A stretch of DNA of 49,271 bases from contig NVTF01000007.1 of NCBI GenBank assembly GCA_002401485.1, positions 1 to 49,271 on the forward strand. The letters are read 5' to 3'. The notes beneath the pieces were generated by a model. The model ran no database searches. It saw only the letters and a program-made list of their open reading frames with translations, and was not told the origin of the DNA. Each line of letters starts with the position of its first letter. The first letter of the stretch is position 1. Source of the stretch: Elusimicrobiota bacterium. Its GTDB lineage: Bacteria; Elusimicrobiota; Elusimicrobia; UBA1565. Positions 16,371 to 25,103 of the stretch are shown here, in pieces. The translations under genes were made by a program, and so were the position numbers.

Positions 16371-18179
16371 ATGTCTGAAATAACCAGCGACAGCCTCGCC
16401 ACGAAGAAGCAGCGCGCTGCCGTCGAGTCCTTTCTCGGCGCCCTCGTAAAGGGCTCCAAAACGGTCACCCTCTATAAGGAAGGGCATGCCATCATCGGCC
16501 AGGTGAGCAGTCGCGTCAATCAACTGCTAAAAAACGCCATCGGCGAAGAACAGAACCTTATGTTCGAGCTTAAAGCAAAAACCGTTCTCCTTGATGAAAT
16601 GGCTCTGGAGGAGACCGACGAGACCATTCGTTTTGCCACGTCCCTGCACGCTCTGGGCATCGGCCAGGTCATTTTAACGACCCGGCTTGAAGACATTGAA
16701 ATGTACGAATTCATGCGGCTCTTGGTCTGGAAACCGACTGAGGAAATGACATTGACCGACATGCAAAAAGAGCTTCAGACAAAAAAGGTTGACGGCCTGC
16801 AGCTCATCAGCATTCTTTCGTTTGTTGTCACGGGTGAACAAGAGGAAGACACGCGTAATCCCGGGGAATTGAACGAAGAACAGCTCACCGCCATTCTCGC
16901 CGCCCAAACAATCCCCGATTTTCTCCACATAATTCTAAAACAAGCGGAAGTCGTTAATAATAGAACCGCCGAAGAGATTGTTTTTTCCATTGACCAGGTC
17001 CTGCATCGAGACACATCAATTGAGGCCTTCCAAGATGAAATGAATTGGGATGTTTATGATGGAAGGATCCGCGTCCGATGGTACGAATTGCGCGGTGACA
17101 TCCAAGGCCTCAAAAAATGGACCCAAGCAACACTGGTCAGCGCCTTAACAACCTTCACCAACGAAGAATTTGAGTCACTCAAAAATCACCATACACACGA
17201 CGCCAATGCGAGCTTCAGCTACGCGCTGCAATATGTTCATTTTGTCCTGGATAATCCTGTCGGGGAACAACAGCCGCGTTTTGCTCTCTACGCCTATGCA
17301 CGCCTCTTGGAAGATCTCGGAAGAATTGGGGACCTCCGCTCTCTGCTCAAAGAATTTGATTTGTGGCGCAAGATGGCCCAGGATCCAAAATGGGGCGCCT
17401 ACCTCGCGACCCTAAGGGACGAAGTTCAGAAAAAAGTTCCATCACCGGCGCTCGCGGGAAGCGTAGCGAAAAAGGCCGGGGAGTTCGATCCCGATGGTGA
17501 TGAAATCAAAAGCCTGCACGATTTCGTGTTGACGGTCGGCAAGGATCTCGTTCCCGGATTGCTGGAAGAATTCCGCAATACCACGCAGAAAGAGGAACGG
17601 CAGCGTTTAACAAAATTTCTTGCCGATCTCTATAAACGATTCGGGGGGAAACCCCTGATAAATGCCCTCAAAGATTCGGATTACTTCTTTGTTATCGGCA
17701 TCGTCGGAATCCTCGCCGAGCTTGGCCTCGCAGATCTCGCAAAACATATCGGGCATTTGCTGAACCACAAACATGAAAAAGTCCGCGCGACCGTCATCGG
17801 ACAGTTTCGACGAACAGGCGGGGCAACCGCCGCGCGCGCGCTCACCGATTTCATTTCCAACGGCAAACACAACGAACAAGCGCAAATCGCCGCGACAACC
17901 CTTTCCCTTATCCCCATCGAGGGGGTGGACGATCTCCTCTTCGAGGCCTACAACGCCAATGAAGATTACGATATTCGGCTGGCGATCGTCACAGCGCTCG
18001 GGCGGCATCCGGGCCCGGATACAGCGGATTTCCTTCGCACGGTTGCTCACCAGACGCTCAAGGAACGGTTTTTTGACTTTATCGCCAAAATTCGCGGCGC
18101 AAAAATGAGCCTGCGCGTCGCGGCTCGTAAATCGCTTAAACAAATCGAGGGAGATCCCGAAGCCGAGGCGAAAAAGTAA
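16371..18179 (+). CDS. HEAT-repeat protein sharing an N-terminal module with the adjacent HD gene
   Basis: 602 residues from MSEITSDS (12 codons after the track start, which runs into the promoter). Residues about 15-125 form an alpha/beta module (TLYKEGHAIIGQVSSRVNQL, then LLDEMALEE) that is recognisably similar to the start of the next gene. The C-terminal 200 residues are helical repeats of HEAT type (NHKHEKVRATVIGQFRRTGG). No catalytic motif or signal peptide is seen, so a cytoplasmic scaffold is likely. The TAA is followed directly by the ATG of the HD gene, indicating an operon and probably joint function. Confidence 0.75.
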   Translation: MSEITSDSLATKKQRAAVESFLGALVKGSKTVTLYKEGHAIIGQVSSRVNQLLKNAIGEEQNLMFELKAKTVLLDEMALEETDETIRFATSLHALGIGQVILTTRLEDIEMYEFMRLLVWKPTEEMTLTDMQKELQTKKVDGLQLISILSFVVTGEQEEDTRNPGELNEEQLTAILAAQTIPDFLHIILKQAEVVNNRTAEEIVFSIDQVLHRDTSIEAFQDEMNWDVYDGRIRVRWYELRGDIQGLKKWTQATLVSALTTFTNEEFESLKNHHTHDANASFSYALQYVHFVLDNPVGEQQPRFALYAYARLLEDLGRIGDLRSLLKEFDLWRKMAQDPKWGAYLATLRDEVQKKVPSPALAGSVAKKAGEFDPDGDEIKSLHDFVLTVGKDLVPGLLEEFRNTTQKEERQRLTKFLADLYKRFGGKPLINALKDSDYFFVIGIVGILAELGLADLAKHIGHLLNHKHEKVRATVIGQFRRTGGATAARALTDFISNGKHNEQAQIAATTLSLIPIEGVDDLLFEAYNANEDYDIRLAIVTALGRHPGPDTADFLRTVAHQTLKERFFDFIAKIRGAKMSLRVAARKSLKQIEGDPEAEAKK

Positions 18180-19706
18180 ATGGCCCGTCGCGTACGGAAA
18201 TCAAGAGCCGGACTCGAGCGCTGGAATCAATTCGTTCAAATTCTTCGCGATATGAATTTCGCGTTTACCAATATTCGAATCTATCCTCCCACCCACACGG
18301 AAGTTAACTCGGTGATCACCCGGCTGCATGAAGCGGTTGGCCCTCTCACCGAAGAACTGGAAGACATCGGGTTCGGCTTCATGGACGACATGCTCTACGT
18401 CGAAGGTGCGATGTCTATTGAGCAAACCAAGAAGAACGAGATGCTTGTTGAACGCTTTTCGAAATGCCGCGTGAAATACATGACGATCATTAAAGGCGTC
18501 ACGAAGAAAGATCTTCTGGATTTTTTCATCGCCCTTAATGATGAATCGAAAAAAGACGAAATCGGCCCGCCGATGGAAGCGGTAAAAAAGAAAGGCGTCG
18601 AGCATATTCATGTTGTTGAAGCCGAGGTCGATGACGTTGCGAGTAAATCCAAACTCGCTCGAAAAAAGACGCTCTTGGACTGGTATCAAAAAGCGATCGA
18701 CACCCTGCAGCCCATTCACACGTCCATTAAAAAAGGAGAAGACGCCGATCTAACGGCGCTCTACCGCCTCGCCGATGACATGATGGCGACTATGCGGACA
18801 AAAGGGTATGAACCGTTCCTCCTGCTCCCCTATCTCGCGGATGGACAGGACCCGCACACAGCGCACTGCGTCAACGTCGCGATCACCTCTTGCGCCCTCG
18901 GAGAACTGCATGGGCTCAACTCAGGACAGCTTCAATCCGTCGCCGTGGCCGCCTTCCTCCACGACATGGGCCGATGCGTGATGCCGGCAGAGTGGGTTAC
19001 CAGCCAATCGCCCCTCTCTCTTTTTGAACGCGCCGCCGCAGCACAGCATACCACCTGGGGTTTTCTGCTCCTCATGCGCAACAAAGAAATCCCTCCCTCG
19101 GTCGGGCTCATTGCGGCCCATCACCATGAAGGTCCAAAAAAGGAATATCCCGAAGGAAGCTACAAACCCGACGTTTTCCATAAACTCATTCGCATGGCGG
19201 ATGTATACGACCTCGCCAAAATGAATGATGAATATTACTGGAAGAAACAACGCCGCGACCGCTACCTGCGCCACATTCTCCGCCAGCGCGGCACCTGGTA
19301 CGATTCCGAACTCTCCAAACTACTCACCCAACTGGTCGGACTCTATCCCGTAGGCACCATGGTCCGTCTCGAAAACGGCCATCGCGGGATCGTTGTACGC
19401 GCGGAACCCTCCAACGTTGGGCGACCCAAGGTATACCTCTTCTCGGTCCCCCCGGAAGAAGCGGAAGAATATGCCGCACACCAAATCGCTGCCCCCGGAC
19501 AGGAAGGGGAAGAAGCGCCCACCGTAGAAGTCGCTCCTCTAGCATCCGAAGATACCCCCCCCATCATCGCCGACCTCATGGACCTAACCCCCGACGGCCT
19601 CCACTTCAAACACAACATCGCATTCTCAACCCAACCCATCAATGACGAAAATGTCCACGCCCTCCTCGACGCCAAAAAAGAATTTTTGCTGAGTTATACG
19701 CTGTAG
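18180..19706 (+). CDS. HD-GYP-like phosphohydrolase-domain protein with degenerate GYP motif
   Basis: 508 residues. The N-terminal module (about 10-115) resembles that of the preceding HEAT protein. The HD domain follows: HTAHCVNVAI near residue 225, FLHDMGR near 258, AAQHTTWG, AAHHHEGPKKEYPEGSYKPD, and RMADVYDLA. HD metal ligands are present, but the GYP loop is replaced by EYPEGSY, so cyclic-di-GMP hydrolysis is uncertain. The last 130 residues contain a beta-rich LYPVGTMVRLENGHRGIVV segment, frequently found after HD-GYP domains, and an acidic tail. ATG abuts the HEAT gene stop. Confidence 0.85.
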   Translation: MARRVRKSRAGLERWNQFVQILRDMNFAFTNIRIYPPTHTEVNSVITRLHEAVGPLTEELEDIGFGFMDDMLYVEGAMSIEQTKKNEMLVERFSKCRVKYMTIIKGVTKKDLLDFFIALNDESKKDEIGPPMEAVKKKGVEHIHVVEAEVDDVASKSKLARKKTLLDWYQKAIDTLQPIHTSIKKGEDADLTALYRLADDMMATMRTKGYEPFLLLPYLADGQDPHTAHCVNVAITSCALGELHGLNSGQLQSVAVAAFLHDMGRCVMPAEWVTSQSPLSLFERAAAAQHTTWGFLLLMRNKEIPPSVGLIAAHHHEGPKKEYPEGSYKPDVFHKLIRMADVYDLAKMNDEYYWKKQRRDRYLRHILRQRGTWYDSELSKLLTQLVGLYPVGTMVRLENGHRGIVVRAEPSNVGRPKVYLFSVPPEEAEEYAAHQIAAPGQEGEEAPTVEVAPLASEDTPPIIADLMDLTPDGLHFKHNIAFSTQPINDENVHALLDAKKEFLLSYTL

Positions 19707-19709
19707 AGA

Positions 19710-19722
19710 GGTGCCAGGCACC
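19710..19722. repeat. Short palindrome GGTGCCAGGCACC
   Basis: A 6+1+6 perfect palindrome in the 33-bp gap between the convergent HD gene and the symporter gene. The same word occurs as a dispersed intergenic motif in many bacterial genomes, frequently together with a CCTGTCCCC word, which is found here at 48597-48610. No T-run follows, so it is not a standard terminator. Confidence 0.5.
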
Positions 19723-19739
19723 GCGTGCGGTTGTTGCGT

Positions 19740-21296
19740 TTAGCGCCAGACGTCGATGACTTCGGAGTGGATTGCGTCTAGGTCGACGGCGGCGTTTTCC
19801 GGGTTGGGAGTCTTGAGGGAGACGGCGATGGTTGCGGCGGTTGAGGCGACGACGGCGGGGAAAATTTCGTAGAGGACGTTGGACAAGGACTTTGCTTCGG
19901 CAAAGCCGTGTGCGGCGAGCCAGCCCTTAAAACCTGGAATAATCGCTGTCCACCATCCGATTGGCGCGCTATTCCAGACAATCGTCACGACAAATCCCGT
20001 GATCATGCCTGCCAGAACACCCTGACGCGTCAGTCCCTTCCAAAATAAAGAAAGAACGATGGCCGGGCAAAACACCGATGTGATGCCAGCCCAACCAAAG
20101 AGGACAAACCAGAAAACGAGCGTACCGCCCTTCAGGGCAAAAACCAGGGCCAGCCCCATTAAAATGCAGGTCACGAGACGGCTCATTTCCGTCAGACTCT
20201 TGTCGCTGGCCTCAGGGTGCAAAATCTTCTGATACACATCTCGCACCACCGCCGACGAGGCCAAAATCAAGAGTGAGTCGGCCGTAGACATAATCGCCGC
20301 TAAAACCACTGCGATAAACAATCCGACGAGAATCGCAGGCATAAGTTCATTAACGAGCATCGGGAGCACTGTTTCCTGGTCCGTGAGCGTTTTAAATATC
20401 ACCCGGCCGCACATCCCGGTAAAAACAGCGCCGCCATCGGCAAAAAGCGTGAACAAGGCAGCGACGACAGATCCCTGCCTGATTTCCTTGATGTCCCGCA
20501 ACGCCATAAAGCGAACGGATAATTGAGGAGAGCCAAGGTACCCGATGCCTACGGTGGCAAGGCCGACCGCTGACAAGACGGATTTTATTCCAAACCCATC
20601 CGTACCCCAAGGACTAAGGAGTCCAGGATCCTGGGCACTGAGACCCTCGAATAAGGGTGTAAAGCCTCCGATGTGAACAATCGCAACGATCGGCAGCAGA
20701 GTAAGACCGGCAACCATCATCCCACCTTGAAGGAAATCGCTCCATGCGACTGCTATAAAGCCCCCTGCGACGGTATAGGCGAGAATAATGATGAGGCCGA
20801 CCATGATGCCCCACAAATTGGGCAGACCCAGAAATGTCTCAAACGCCTTTCCCGTCGCGGCGAGCTGCGCTGACAGATAGGCGGTAACGAAAACGACTAA
20901 GACGATTGCCGAAACGATCCGAATTCCGTGCGAGGTATCGGAAACGCGGCTTTCGAGATAATCCGGTATCGTAATCGATTCATAGCGATCTGTAAGCGCC
21001 TTGAACCGCTGGGTTAGGAACACCCAACACGCCACGACCCCGAGCATCTCCCCCATCAGCACCCATAGTGCATGAGCACCCACGGCAAACCCCATTCCGG
21101 TTAATCCAAGGAGCAGCCAGCCGCTTTCCCCTGTAGCGCGGGACGAGAATGCGACAATCCAATAATTGAGCGTTTTCCCCCCAACATAGAAATCCTTAAT
21201 GTCTTTAACGCGCTTGGAGGCGTAGTACGCAATAACAAACAGACCCGCAAAATAAATCGCAACAACGCCAAACTTGAGGAAGGAATCCAGCGTCAC
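19740..21296 (-). CDS. Sodium/solute symporter (SSS family, PutP-like)
   Basis: 518 residues with about 13 membrane helices. The family features are FYVGGKTLNYWIVAFSSRATGESGWLLLGLTG near the N terminus and the AIMSTADSLLILASS sodium-site helix near residue 330. Overall similarity is to PutP-type proline/sodium symporters; the substrate is not certain. The start is GTG at 21296, overlapping the stop of a 30-codon membrane ORF as GTGA. It lies downstream of, and separated by a terminator from, the pyrimidine degradation operon, so joint function is possible but not shown. Confidence 0.9.
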   Translation of the reverse strand: MTLDSFLKFGVVAIYFAGLFVIAYYASKRVKDIKDFYVGGKTLNYWIVAFSSRATGESGWLLLGLTGMGFAVGAHALWVLMGEMLGVVACWVFLTQRFKALTDRYESITIPDYLESRVSDTSHGIRIVSAIVLVVFVTAYLSAQLAATGKAFETFLGLPNLWGIMVGLIIILAYTVAGGFIAVAWSDFLQGGMMVAGLTLLPIVAIVHIGGFTPLFEGLSAQDPGLLSPWGTDGFGIKSVLSAVGLATVGIGYLGSPQLSVRFMALRDIKEIRQGSVVAALFTLFADGGAVFTGMCGRVIFKTLTDQETVLPMLVNELMPAILVGLFIAVVLAAIMSTADSLLILASSAVVRDVYQKILHPEASDKSLTEMSRLVTCILMGLALVFALKGGTLVFWFVLFGWAGITSVFCPAIVLSLFWKGLTRQGVLAGMITGFVVTIVWNSAPIGWWTAIIPGFKGWLAAHGFAEAKSLSNVLYEIFPAVVASTAATIAVSLKTPNPENAAVDLDAIHSEVIDVWR

Positions 21297-21385
21297 TGCT
21301 TTTCGCCCATTTTCTTATAAAAATACAAGACAAGCGCCATAGGAGGCGCCCAGCAGAGTGTGAAGAAAACCCAAAACTCCGTCAC
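21293..21385 (-). CDS. 30-residue single-helix membrane protein overlapping the symporter gene
   Basis: Found by hand; too short for the track. It starts with GTG at 21385 and reads a mostly hydrophobic segment (EFWVFFTLCWAPPMALVLYF) ending in a basic KKMGEK tail, so one membrane helix with a positive-inside C terminus is expected. Its TGA overlaps the symporter GTG as GTGA. A TATAAT box lies 7 bp before its start, so the message could be leaderless. Tiny one-helix proteins encoded just upstream of sodium/solute symporters are known as accessory subunits; this looks like one. Confidence 0.68.
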   Translation of the reverse strand: MTEFWVFFTLCWAPPMALVLYFYKKMGEKQ

Positions 21386-21392
21386 GGGTTTT

Positions 21393-21398
21393 ATTATA
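21393..21398 (-). promoter_or_regulatory. -10 box of the small ORF/symporter transcript
   Basis: Perfect TATAAT on the minus strand, 7 bp before the GTG at 21385. No convincing -35 hexamer is visible at 16-18 bp, so strength is uncertain. Transcription would begin at or within one or two bases of the start codon. Confidence 0.45.
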
Positions 21399-21564
21399 CA
21401 AGACCGTTTCTCGACTTTTTGGAACAAAGTGGAACTTTAAACGAATAGAAGTGAGAATTTTCGGATTAATTAGCCCTTTCAGGACAATTTTCCGTGAAAA
21501 ATCGATTGTGCGCGTAAAGTATGTGGAAATAGTGCGAATCTGGAGAAACGGTCTCCAATAAGAA

Positions 21565-21594
21565 GGAGCCCCTGTCGCGACCGACGGGGGCTCC
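21565..21594 (-). terminator. Hairpin downstream of the pyrimidine operon
   Basis: GGAGCCCC and GGGGCTCC arms extend through a G-T wobble to a 13-bp stem with a 4-base loop. On the minus strand a T-rich stretch (TTCTTATT) follows, 42 bp after the aminotransferase stop. This fits a factor-independent terminator of the operon, although the T-run is interrupted. Confidence 0.65.
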
Positions 21595-21635
21595 CGGAAA
21601 CGGTGAGAGGGTTACTAAGTCTCTAAACCGATTCC

Positions 21636-22973
21636 TTAAACTGCTTCCTTGATGCTTTCTTCGATGGCGCCGGCGATGGTGTCGGCGTCGGCTTCGGTGA
21701 TGCAGAGCGGGGGTTTGATGCGGAGGGTGTTGCCCCGTTGGCCGCCTTTGCCGATGATGACGCCGCGCTTTTTGCAGCCTTCCATGATTGCGGATGCCAA
21801 CTCGGGGTTGTATTCCTTGGATTTTTTATCCTTAACGAGTTCGACGCCGATCATGAGGCCGTAGCCGCGCACGTCGCCGATTTGTTCGTATTTTGCTTCA
21901 AGCTTTTTTAGCTTGTCGCGAAGGATGCCGCCGATTTTTTCGGCGTTCACATCGAGCTTTTCATCTTCAATCACGTCGAGAACGGCTTCGCCGACGGTGC
22001 AGGCGATTGGATTGTTGCCGTAGGTATTGAAGTGCAAGCGACCCTTCAGGGCGTCGGCGATTTCGCGGGTGGTTACAACCGCGCCGAGCGGATAGCCGTT
22101 GCCGATGCCCTTGGCCATATCAACGATGTCGGGTTTGACGCCATATTTGGCGATGCCGTAGAACGCGTCCGGACCGAAGCGGCCCATACCGCATTGAACC
22201 TCGTCGGAAACGAAGAGGCCGCCAGCTGCCTTCACCATTTCATAGACCTTCGGCCAGTAGTTCAACTCCGGAGTTATCACGCCGCCGTTGCCCGACACCG
22301 GCTCGCCGACGAACGCCGCGAGTTTCCCAGCGGTCGAATGGTCAATGACGCCTTGAAGCTGGTCGGCGCAGATATCGGCCCACTGCTCGGTGGAAATACC
22401 TTCGGGACGGCGGTAGGAATAGTTTGCGGGAGCGTGGTACACGCCCGGCGCGTAGGGCGTCGAGTGGCGCCAAGGGCCTTGACCCGTAAGCGACATCGAC
22501 ATCAATGTGCGGCCGTGGAAACTATGCTGCAGCCCGATGAAATCGGAGCAGCCCGTATAAAGCTTCGCGAGCGTCGTCATCAACTCGGTCGCTTCGGTTC
22601 CCGAGTTCGTAAAGAACACGGCATCGAAGTCGGGGTTGACCGTCTTCGCCTTCTTCAGCATCTTCTCGGCGTAGCGCGGAAGTTCGGGGTACAGGAAAAG
22701 CGTCGTGGAATGCCACAACTTCTCCATTTGTTTTTGCGCCCGCTCCACCACAACAGGGTGGCAATGGCCGACGGAAACCGTCACAACACCCGCGAAAGCA
22801 TCGAGATATTTATTCCCCTTATCGTCCCAGATGTACTGCAGCTTCCCATGAGAGATTAGAATCGGCTCATTAAAATAGGTCATCAACGGGAAGCAATGCT
22901 TCTCGCGTTCTTTTAATACTTCAGCGGCCGAGGGGCCGGTGTAGGGCGGGGCGTCTTTAGTTGCAGTGGTCAT
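21636..22973 (-). CDS. Class III PLP aminotransferase (beta-alanine/alanine-glyoxylate type)
   Basis: 445 residues. FTNSGTEATELM, QHSFHGRTLMSMSLTG, FVSDEVQCGMGRFG and the lysine motif MAKGIGNGYPLGAVV identify a class III aminotransferase. Its closest look is AGXT2-like enzymes, which use beta-alanine, 3-aminoisobutyrate or alanine with glyoxylate or pyruvate. As the last gene of the reductive pyrimidine operon it most likely converts beta-alanine to malonic semialdehyde for the aldehyde dehydrogenase encoded two genes earlier. It starts 10 bp after the DUF899 stop. The family is certain, the substrate inferred from context. Confidence 0.92.
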   Translation of the reverse strand: MTTATKDAPPYTGPSAAEVLKEREKHCFPLMTYFNEPILISHGKLQYIWDDKGNKYLDAFAGVVTVSVGHCHPVVVERAQKQMEKLWHSTTLFLYPELPRYAEKMLKKAKTVNPDFDAVFFTNSGTEATELMTTLAKLYTGCSDFIGLQHSFHGRTLMSMSLTGQGPWRHSTPYAPGVYHAPANYSYRRPEGISTEQWADICADQLQGVIDHSTAGKLAAFVGEPVSGNGGVITPELNYWPKVYEMVKAAGGLFVSDEVQCGMGRFGPDAFYGIAKYGVKPDIVDMAKGIGNGYPLGAVVTTREIADALKGRLHFNTYGNNPIACTVGEAVLDVIEDEKLDVNAEKIGGILRDKLKKLEAKYEQIGDVRGYGLMIGVELVKDKKSKEYNPELASAIMEGCKKRGVIIGKGGQRGNTLRIKPPLCITEADADTIAGAIEESIKEAV

Positions 22974-22983
22974 ATCGTCTCCG

Positions 22984-23580
22984 TCAATTTTTCTTTAGAT
23001 TGAATTTCGGCTGCCAATCGGCGTGACCGTCCTGGAGCAGATCAAACAAAGGCCAAACAGCACAGAAATCGTCGCCCGGACCGAAGGGCGCCTTCGAGAT
23101 GCGAACGATGCTTCCATCCTCGTTCTTTCGAAACGCGGAAACACCTGGCTTAAATTTACCGTAATCAGGATGATCTTCACCTTCAAAACCCATCGCCTTG
23201 ATGAATTCCGATTTTTCTCCCGACAACATCGGAAAAGACCAACCGCGCTTAGCCTTAAAGGCCTTCTGCGTTTCCACGGAATCCGCGGAAACAACAACGG
23301 CGGCGGCGCGGTCGGAAATGTACTGCCATTGTCCGTCCAGGCCATCGGCCCACAAGGTGCAATACGGGCACTGTGTTCCCATGTTGTGAATAACGAGCAG
23401 GTCTTTCTTATCCCCGAATAGCTCCGACAACTTAACGGCCTTGTTGTCATGATCGATCAGGACATGGTCCGCCACCTTTTCAGGAGTCAGCTTTTGCCTC
23501 AGCTCCGCGCGCTTCTTCTTGAGCTCCAAAATTTGCAGCTCGAGTTCGTCCAGTTCCGATATTTTTTCAGTGGTCGTCAT
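22984..23580 (-). CDS. DUF899-type thioredoxin-fold protein
   Basis: 198 residues. An N-terminal coiled-coil segment (ISELDELELQILELKKKRAELRQK) leads into a thioredoxin-like fold with VIHNMGTQCPYCTLWADGL, whose CPYC matches a thioredoxin active site, and FPMLSGEKSEFIKAMGF. This is the DUF899 family of predicted redox proteins. It is wedged between the aldehyde dehydrogenase (1-base overlap) and the aminotransferase, an unusual passenger in a pyrimidine operon; protecting the catalytic cysteine of the dehydrogenase is a speculative role. Confidence 0.85.
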   Translation of the reverse strand: MTTTEKISELDELELQILELKKKRAELRQKLTPEKVADHVLIDHDNKAVKLSELFGDKKDLLVIHNMGTQCPYCTLWADGLDGQWQYISDRAAAVVVSADSVETQKAFKAKRGWSFPMLSGEKSEFIKAMGFEGEDHPDYGKFKPGVSAFRKNEDGSIVRISKAPFGPGDDFCAVWPLFDLLQDGHADWQPKFNLKKN

Positions 23581-25088
23581 CAGTAAATATTGCTCTCACG
23601 TTTCTTGCCGGTGAAATCAAGAAAGATAGTCTTGGATTTCGAGAAGAAGTTAATGCCTTCTTTCGCCATCTCTTTATCACCGACGGCGGAACCCTTCACG
23701 CCGCCAAAGGGCACCTGAGCCTCGCCGCCGATGGTCGGGGAATTGATATGGAACATCCCGACTTCAGACTCTTCCATATAGGTCATCGCTGTCGTGATGT
23801 CCTGCGTATAAATCGCACAGGTCAATCCAAAGACTGTGTCATTGGCGTATTCAATCGCCTGTTCGAGCGTCTTCACGCGAAACACGGCCAGAACCGGGCC
23901 GAACACTTCTTCCTGAGCGATTTTCATCTTCGGCGTGCAATGATCAAAGATTGTCGGCTCAACGAAGTAGCCAAACTTAAGATCGCCGTCCTCAACGCGA
24001 TTTCCGCCGCAAACAATCTTGGCGCCTTCGTCCCGAGCAATCTTGATGTAGTCAAGATCGGTGTCGAGCTGTCCTTGATCGACGGCCGGTCCAAGACCGA
24101 TACCCTCTTCAAGCGCGGGGCCGATTTTCATCGCGTTAGCGGCATCAACAACCTTCTTAAGGAACTCGTCTGCGATGTCTTCATGAAGAATCAAGCGGCT
24201 CGTGGCGGTGCAGCGCTGTCCCGTGGATCCAAACGCACCCTTGACCACTCCCGCTAGAGCGAGATCTAAGTCCGCGTCCTTCCAAACGATGCAGGGGTTC
24301 TTTCCGCCCATTTCGCAGGTGACCGGAATGCCGCGTTTGCCGCAAATCGTGTGCACGCGCACGCCGATCTGATTGGAACCCGTGAAACTAACCGCTTTCA
24401 CACGATCGTCTTCCACGAGGCTGTCTCCGACTTCCGATCCCGCGCCGACGATGAAGCTGAGAACGCCCTTAGGCAATCCCGCTTCATCGAAAAGCTTCAC
24501 CAGTTCGGAGGCAAGCCAGGGGGTGTTTGATGCCGGCTTAAAAATAACCGCGTTGCCCGCTACCAGCGCCGGGGCGATCTTCCAGCAGGGAATCGCCCAC
24601 GGAAAATTCCAAGGGGTAATGATCGACACCACGCCGAGGGGTTCGCGCACGGTGTAGAGAAGATTTTTCGGGAGTTCCGAAGGAGCCGTGGTGCCCATAA
24701 AACGCAGACCTTCACCGGCGAACCACTCAAGAAGGTTGATGCCCTTCTCCATTTCACCAAGCGCTTCAGGAAGAATCTTTCCTTCTTCACGGGCAAGGAT
24801 GCGCGCGAGGCGTTCCTTGTTCTGACGGGCCAAGGCCACAACCTTATCGAGCACACGCGCCCGGGCCGGAGCCGGCGTCGCCTTCCAGCCTTTGTAGGCT
24901 TCCTGCGCGGCGGCCAGCGCCTTTTGCACGTCTTCTTTCGACGCGCCTTTGCAGGTCGCAACTACTTCGCGCGAGTCCGAGGGGTTGACCGATTTGATCT
25001 CCCGCGTGCCCGTGCCTTCGACCCATTCGCCGCCGATGAATTGCTTCAAAACCGCGATATCGGTTTTCTCTTTTGTCGCTGTCGTCAT
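23580..25088 (-). CDS. NAD(P)-dependent aldehyde dehydrogenase
   Basis: 502 residues. ITPWNFPWAIPCWKIAPAL, SFTGSNQIG, the catalytic glutamate in CEMGGKNP, the nucleophilic cysteine in STGQRCTATSR and EEVFGPVLAV define the ALDH superfamily. The overall sequence resembles 2,5-dioxovalerate or succinate semialdehyde dehydrogenases. In this operon the expected substrate is malonic (or methylmalonic) semialdehyde made from beta-alanine. It is distinct from the CoA-acylating type usually named MmsA, so malonate instead of acetyl-CoA may be the product; that is inference. It starts 15 bp after the dihydropyrimidinase stop. Confidence 0.93.
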   Translation of the reverse strand: MTTATKEKTDIAVLKQFIGGEWVEGTGTREIKSVNPSDSREVVATCKGASKEDVQKALAAAQEAYKGWKATPAPARARVLDKVVALARQNKERLARILAREEGKILPEALGEMEKGINLLEWFAGEGLRFMGTTAPSELPKNLLYTVREPLGVVSIITPWNFPWAIPCWKIAPALVAGNAVIFKPASNTPWLASELVKLFDEAGLPKGVLSFIVGAGSEVGDSLVEDDRVKAVSFTGSNQIGVRVHTICGKRGIPVTCEMGGKNPCIVWKDADLDLALAGVVKGAFGSTGQRCTATSRLILHEDIADEFLKKVVDAANAMKIGPALEEGIGLGPAVDQGQLDTDLDYIKIARDEGAKIVCGGNRVEDGDLKFGYFVEPTIFDHCTPKMKIAQEEVFGPVLAVFRVKTLEQAIEYANDTVFGLTCAIYTQDITTAMTYMEESEVGMFHINSPTIGGEAQVPFGGVKGSAVGDKEMAKEGINFFSKSKTIFLDFTGKKRESNIY

Positions 25089-25103
25089 ATTGCTTCTCCT
25101 AAA

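Noticed and set aside
19710-19722. Bidirectional terminator between convergent genes
   Set aside because: The palindrome has a single-base centre and no flanking T-run, so a stable hairpin terminator is unlikely.
22032-22859. 275-codon plus-strand ORF
   Set aside because: Antisense to the certain class III aminotransferase; no recognisable domain.
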